From contig CAYRYU010000022.1 of NCBI GenBank assembly GCA_964428355.1, positions 1-64,000 of the forward strand: a stretch of 64,000 nucleotides of DNA, in the 5' to 3' direction. A program made the position numbers and the translations under genes. Shown piece by piece: positions 61,693 to 64,000 of this stretch (its first letter is position 1; every line of letters begins with the position of its first letter). The DNA comes from CAYRYU01 sp964428355. Lineage in GTDB: Bacteria; Muiribacteriota; Ozemobacteria; Ozemobacterales; Ozemobacteraceae. The notes under the pieces are model-generated. The model was not told the origin of the DNA and did no database searches. It saw only the letters and a list, made by a program, of their open reading frames with translations.

Positions 61693-63453
61693 ATGGCCGT
61701 CTTCAGGATGATGGAGATCGACCTTTCCACCCAGTACTGCATGGTCCACGATGTTTCCCCCCTGTTCGAGAAGCTGCTCGGAGGAACCGGAGTTGCAACC
61801 CGCCTTCTCCTCGACTCGCCTGCCGATATCGATCCTTTGGCCCCCGAAGCTCCGGTCTTCTTCGCCATCGGACCTTTCAGCTCGGTTTTTCCCGTCGCGA
61901 CCAAAACCGTCGCCCTTTTCAAATCCCCCCTGACAGGAAATCTCGGGGAGTCCCATGCCGGAGGGCGGCTGGCGATGGCACTTTACGGGGCCGGGATCCA
62001 CGTCCTGAAGATCACGGGAAAGGCCCCGGGCCTCTCCTACCTGGTGATAAACGAAGAACAGATGGCCATCAGGACGGCCAATTCCCTCAAGGGAATGTCC
62101 GCCCTTGCGACCGAACGCGTACTGAGGGACCGCGAAGACGCCACCTTCAAGCGATCGATCCTCCGGATCGGCCCCGCGGGAGAGAGGCTGTCACCCATCG
62201 CCGAGGTCACGGTGGATTCGTCCAGGCACTTCGGCCGATTGGGCCTGGGATGTGTCCTGGGTTCGAAGAACCTCAAGGCGATCGTCATCTCGGGCGGAAA
62301 ATACTGGCCAATCGAAAATCCCGGCCCATTCAACCTGGTCTACAAAAAAATCTTCGACGGGGCTGTGAAATCGCCCGTGATGAAGAAGTACCACACGCTC
62401 GGAACCCCGGTCAACGTCGTTCCCCTGAGCCGCATCAACGGCCTCCCGACGAGGAACTTCTCCCAGGGTTTTTTTGAAAGCGCGGAACACATAAGCGGAG
62501 AGCGATTCGCGGAGAAGCATCTCTGCCAGCAGATCGCCTGCGCCCACTGCCCTGTCGGATGCATCCATATGGCGGGACTGCGGGAAAGTTTCGATCCCGA
62601 GGAACACCATTACAAGACTTTCAAGGTCTCCTACGATCATGAGCTGATCTATGCGTGGGGCTCGAACCTTTCGATACCCAAAACGGAGGATGTGCTGAAA
62701 CTCCTCGTGCTTGTGGAAAAGCAGGGTTGGGACTCGATATCCATGGGTGTTACCCTGGCATGGGCAATCGAGGCGTTCCAGAAGGGGTTCCTCGGCCCCA
62801 AGGAAACCGACGGACTCATTCTGAATTTCGGCGATGTGGGGGTTATCGAGAAGATCCTGACGCGGATCATCGCCGGCCACAACGAGTTCTTCCGCGACCT
62901 CGAACGGGGTGCCGCAGCCTGTTCCGAGAAATACGGAGGCAAGGAGTTGGCGATCGTTTTCGGAAAGAACGAAGCGGCCGGGTACATGACCGGCCTTTAT
63001 TCCTTCCTGGGCTATGCAACCGGGGTCCGGCACTCGCACCTCGACGCGGCCGGATACTCGATCGACCAGAACAATCTCGCGAAACCCCAGGCAGACGAGG
63101 ACTCGACGCGTGCGCTCTACAAGGAAGCCAGCTGGCGGATGGTCCTGAACTCTCTGGTGGTCTGCCTCTTCGCCCGGAACATATACGACAAGGCCACGAT
63201 AATCGAATGCCTCGAAGCCTTGAACATCAAGGGGTGGACCGAGGCCCGACTCCTGGAAACAGGCCGCAGGATCCACACCATGAAATGGCTGTACAAGAAC
63301 CGCTGCGGCTTTTCCTTCGATCACCTTACCCTTCCGGGGAAGTTGGCCCGGGTCGAAACAAGCGCAGGAAAGGTTTCTCCTGAAAGGTTCGCCGCCCAGG
63401 TGGCATTTTTCCGGGGACTGGTCGAAACCGACCTTCGCGAGTTCTCGTTTTAA
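61693..63453 (+). CDS. aor: aldehyde:ferredoxin oxidoreductase (tungsten enzyme)
   Basis: The 586-residue protein has the AOR family fold. The N-terminal domain contains the pterin-binding region (GPFSSVFPVATKTVALFKSP and GESHAGGRLA). The [4Fe-4S] ligands are Cys283, Cys286 and Cys290 (CAHCPVGC) with the fourth Cys at about 491 (LVVCLF), as in characterised AORs. It oxidises aldehydes to acids with ferredoxin as acceptor and needs tungsten with bis-pterin cofactor. The adjacent four-cluster protein is its likely electron partner. The exact aldehyde range is not predictable. Confidence 0.93.
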   Translation: MAVFRMMEIDLSTQYCMVHDVSPLFEKLLGGTGVATRLLLDSPADIDPLAPEAPVFFAIGPFSSVFPVATKTVALFKSPLTGNLGESHAGGRLAMALYGAGIHVLKITGKAPGLSYLVINEEQMAIRTANSLKGMSALATERVLRDREDATFKRSILRIGPAGERLSPIAEVTVDSSRHFGRLGLGCVLGSKNLKAIVISGGKYWPIENPGPFNLVYKKIFDGAVKSPVMKKYHTLGTPVNVVPLSRINGLPTRNFSQGFFESAEHISGERFAEKHLCQQIACAHCPVGCIHMAGLRESFDPEEHHYKTFKVSYDHELIYAWGSNLSIPKTEDVLKLLVLVEKQGWDSISMGVTLAWAIEAFQKGFLGPKETDGLILNFGDVGVIEKILTRIIAGHNEFFRDLERGAAACSEKYGGKELAIVFGKNEAAGYMTGLYSFLGYATGVRHSHLDAAGYSIDQNNLAKPQADEDSTRALYKEASWRMVLNSLVVCLFARNIYDKATIIECLEALNIKGWTEARLLETGRRIHTMKWLYKNRCGFSFDHLTLPGKLARVETSAGKVSPERFAAQVAFFRGLVETDLREFSF

Positions 63454-63475
63454 CTAAGCCACGAGGTGGATGACG

Positions 63476-64000
63476 ATGCGTAAGTTCATGGCCCTCCTTT
63501 CGTTTTGCGGATGCGCCACGATCACCGGCGGAACGATTTTCCTGTTGAACGATGCGGTTCCCATGCAGCAGGTCGAGCTTATCACCCGCGATTTCATCCC
63601 GCATCTACAAGTCGCGGGGCTGGTTTTCGTCCTCGCAACAGCGATCCTGTCGATCCTGGTTCTTTTCACTCCCACCCCGGGGAAGGTGACAGTGCCCGAA
63701 AAGCCGGCAGCCGCAGCCCCGCCCGCCACTTCCCAACCAACCCCTCAAGTTGACGAGTTACAGAGGAAAGCCGAGGAACTCGAACGGGAACTGGTGGACA
63801 GAAAGGTCCTCGTCGAATCGCTCAAGATCCAGCTCCTGGCCGCCGAAAAGGCACTCGAGGAAAAAGCCAAAAGTCCCCCTGTCCCTCCCATTCCTTCGAT
63901 CGACCCAGGGGAACTGACAAAGCAACGGCAGGAGTTCGAGCATGAGATTGCGAGGAAAGACGGGGTTATCGAATCGCTTCGCGGAGAGATCGAAGCCGGG
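63476..64000 (+). CDS. membrane protein with coiled coil, truncated at window end
   Basis: ATG 63476 follows GAGGTGG. Two hydrophobic segments (MALLSFCGCATITGGTIFLL, and LVFVLATAILSILVLF at about residues 50-65) are followed by a Pro/Ala-rich linker. A long charged coiled coil then starts (DELQRKAEELERELVDRK) and is still open at base 64000 (175 residues seen). It lies 22 bases after the AOR gene, so it may be co-transcribed with it, but no direct link is known. The C-terminus lies beyond the window. Confidence 0.7.
   Translation, partial: MRKFMALLSFCGCATITGGTIFLLNDAVPMQQVELITRDFIPHLQVAGLVFVLATAILSILVLFTPTPGKVTVPEKPAAAAPPATSQPTPQVDELQRKAEELERELVDRKVLVESLKIQLLAAEKALEEKAKSPPVPPIPSIDPGELTKQRQEFEHEIARKDGVIESLRGEIEAG

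Noticed and set aside
1..64000. tRNA or rRNA genes
   Set aside because: T-loop-like GTTCGAA strings were found only inside coding sequence and lacked acceptor stems.

Overview
The window is GC-rich DNA from a Gram-negative-type bacterium, probably free-living. It has lipoprotein signals, outer-surface-style secreted proteins, MurJ, a flagellin, several type IV pilin-like prepilins, a sigma-54-type NtrC regulator and a tungsten-type aldehyde oxidoreductase. Many genes encode Sel1, TPR, HEAT or ankyrin repeats. One giant secreted protein ends in a FlgD/T9SS-like Ig domain. This mix resembles deep-branching uncultured lineages such as Riflebacteria/Ozemobacteria, but that placement is inference and needs a marker-gene search. 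I saw no tRNA, rRNA, CRISPR array, transposase or prophage. A run of exactly 100 N at 9998-10097 shows the sequence is a scaffold.

Layout. 248-3557 (-): larB-larC-M42 peptidase, coupled by 4-bp overlaps; part of the nickel-pincer cofactor pathway. 3838-7705 (+): two tandem Sel1-repeat exported proteins. 7816-8724 (-): ADP-ribosylglycohydrolase. 8799-11773 (+): M23 peptidase, a secreted protein interrupted by the gap, and a YkgJ-type cysteine protein. 11770-18697 (-): a regulator/pseudopilin cluster with a prepilin, ECF sigma factor, FecR-like membrane anti-sigma protein, a secreted protein, three overlapping pseudopilin genes and another secreted protein. 18871-20139 (-): stand-alone flagellin and a STAS protein. 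20217-21233 (+): AraC/GyrI-like regulator. 21252-28478 (-): HEAT, TPR, YbjN-like and TPR-TerB-like proteins, a small lipoprotein, and class II fructose-bisphosphate aldolase.

28742-37872 (+): a TPR membrane protein, a large secreted protein, a second three-gene pseudopilin set, a GAF-adenylate cyclase, a HAD phosphatase and a methyltransferase. 37866-38870 (-): polysaccharide deacetylase. 39072-44711 (+): ankyrin protein, then an exported protein, a histidine kinase and an NtrC-type regulator in tight order. 44713-47415 (-): M30-like metallopeptidase lipoprotein with IPT/TIG domains. 47692-55789 (+): a 1817-residue Ig-like surface protein and two lipoproteins. 55857-59955 (-): an unknown protein, MurJ, and a voltage-sensor channel with an odd selectivity filter and RCK domains. 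60110-64000 (+): RRM protein, second YkgJ protein, four-cluster ferredoxin plus AOR, and a truncated membrane/coiled-coil protein.

The most distinctive content is the two separate pseudopilin sets. Each has one member lacking Glu5 in the middle position and each lies beside large secreted proteins of unknown function. One is next to an ECF sigma/FecR pair, the other is next to an adenylate cyclase. No secretion ATPase, inner-membrane platform or secretin lies in the window, so the assembly machine must be encoded elsewhere. No intergenic stretch exceeds about 300 bases.
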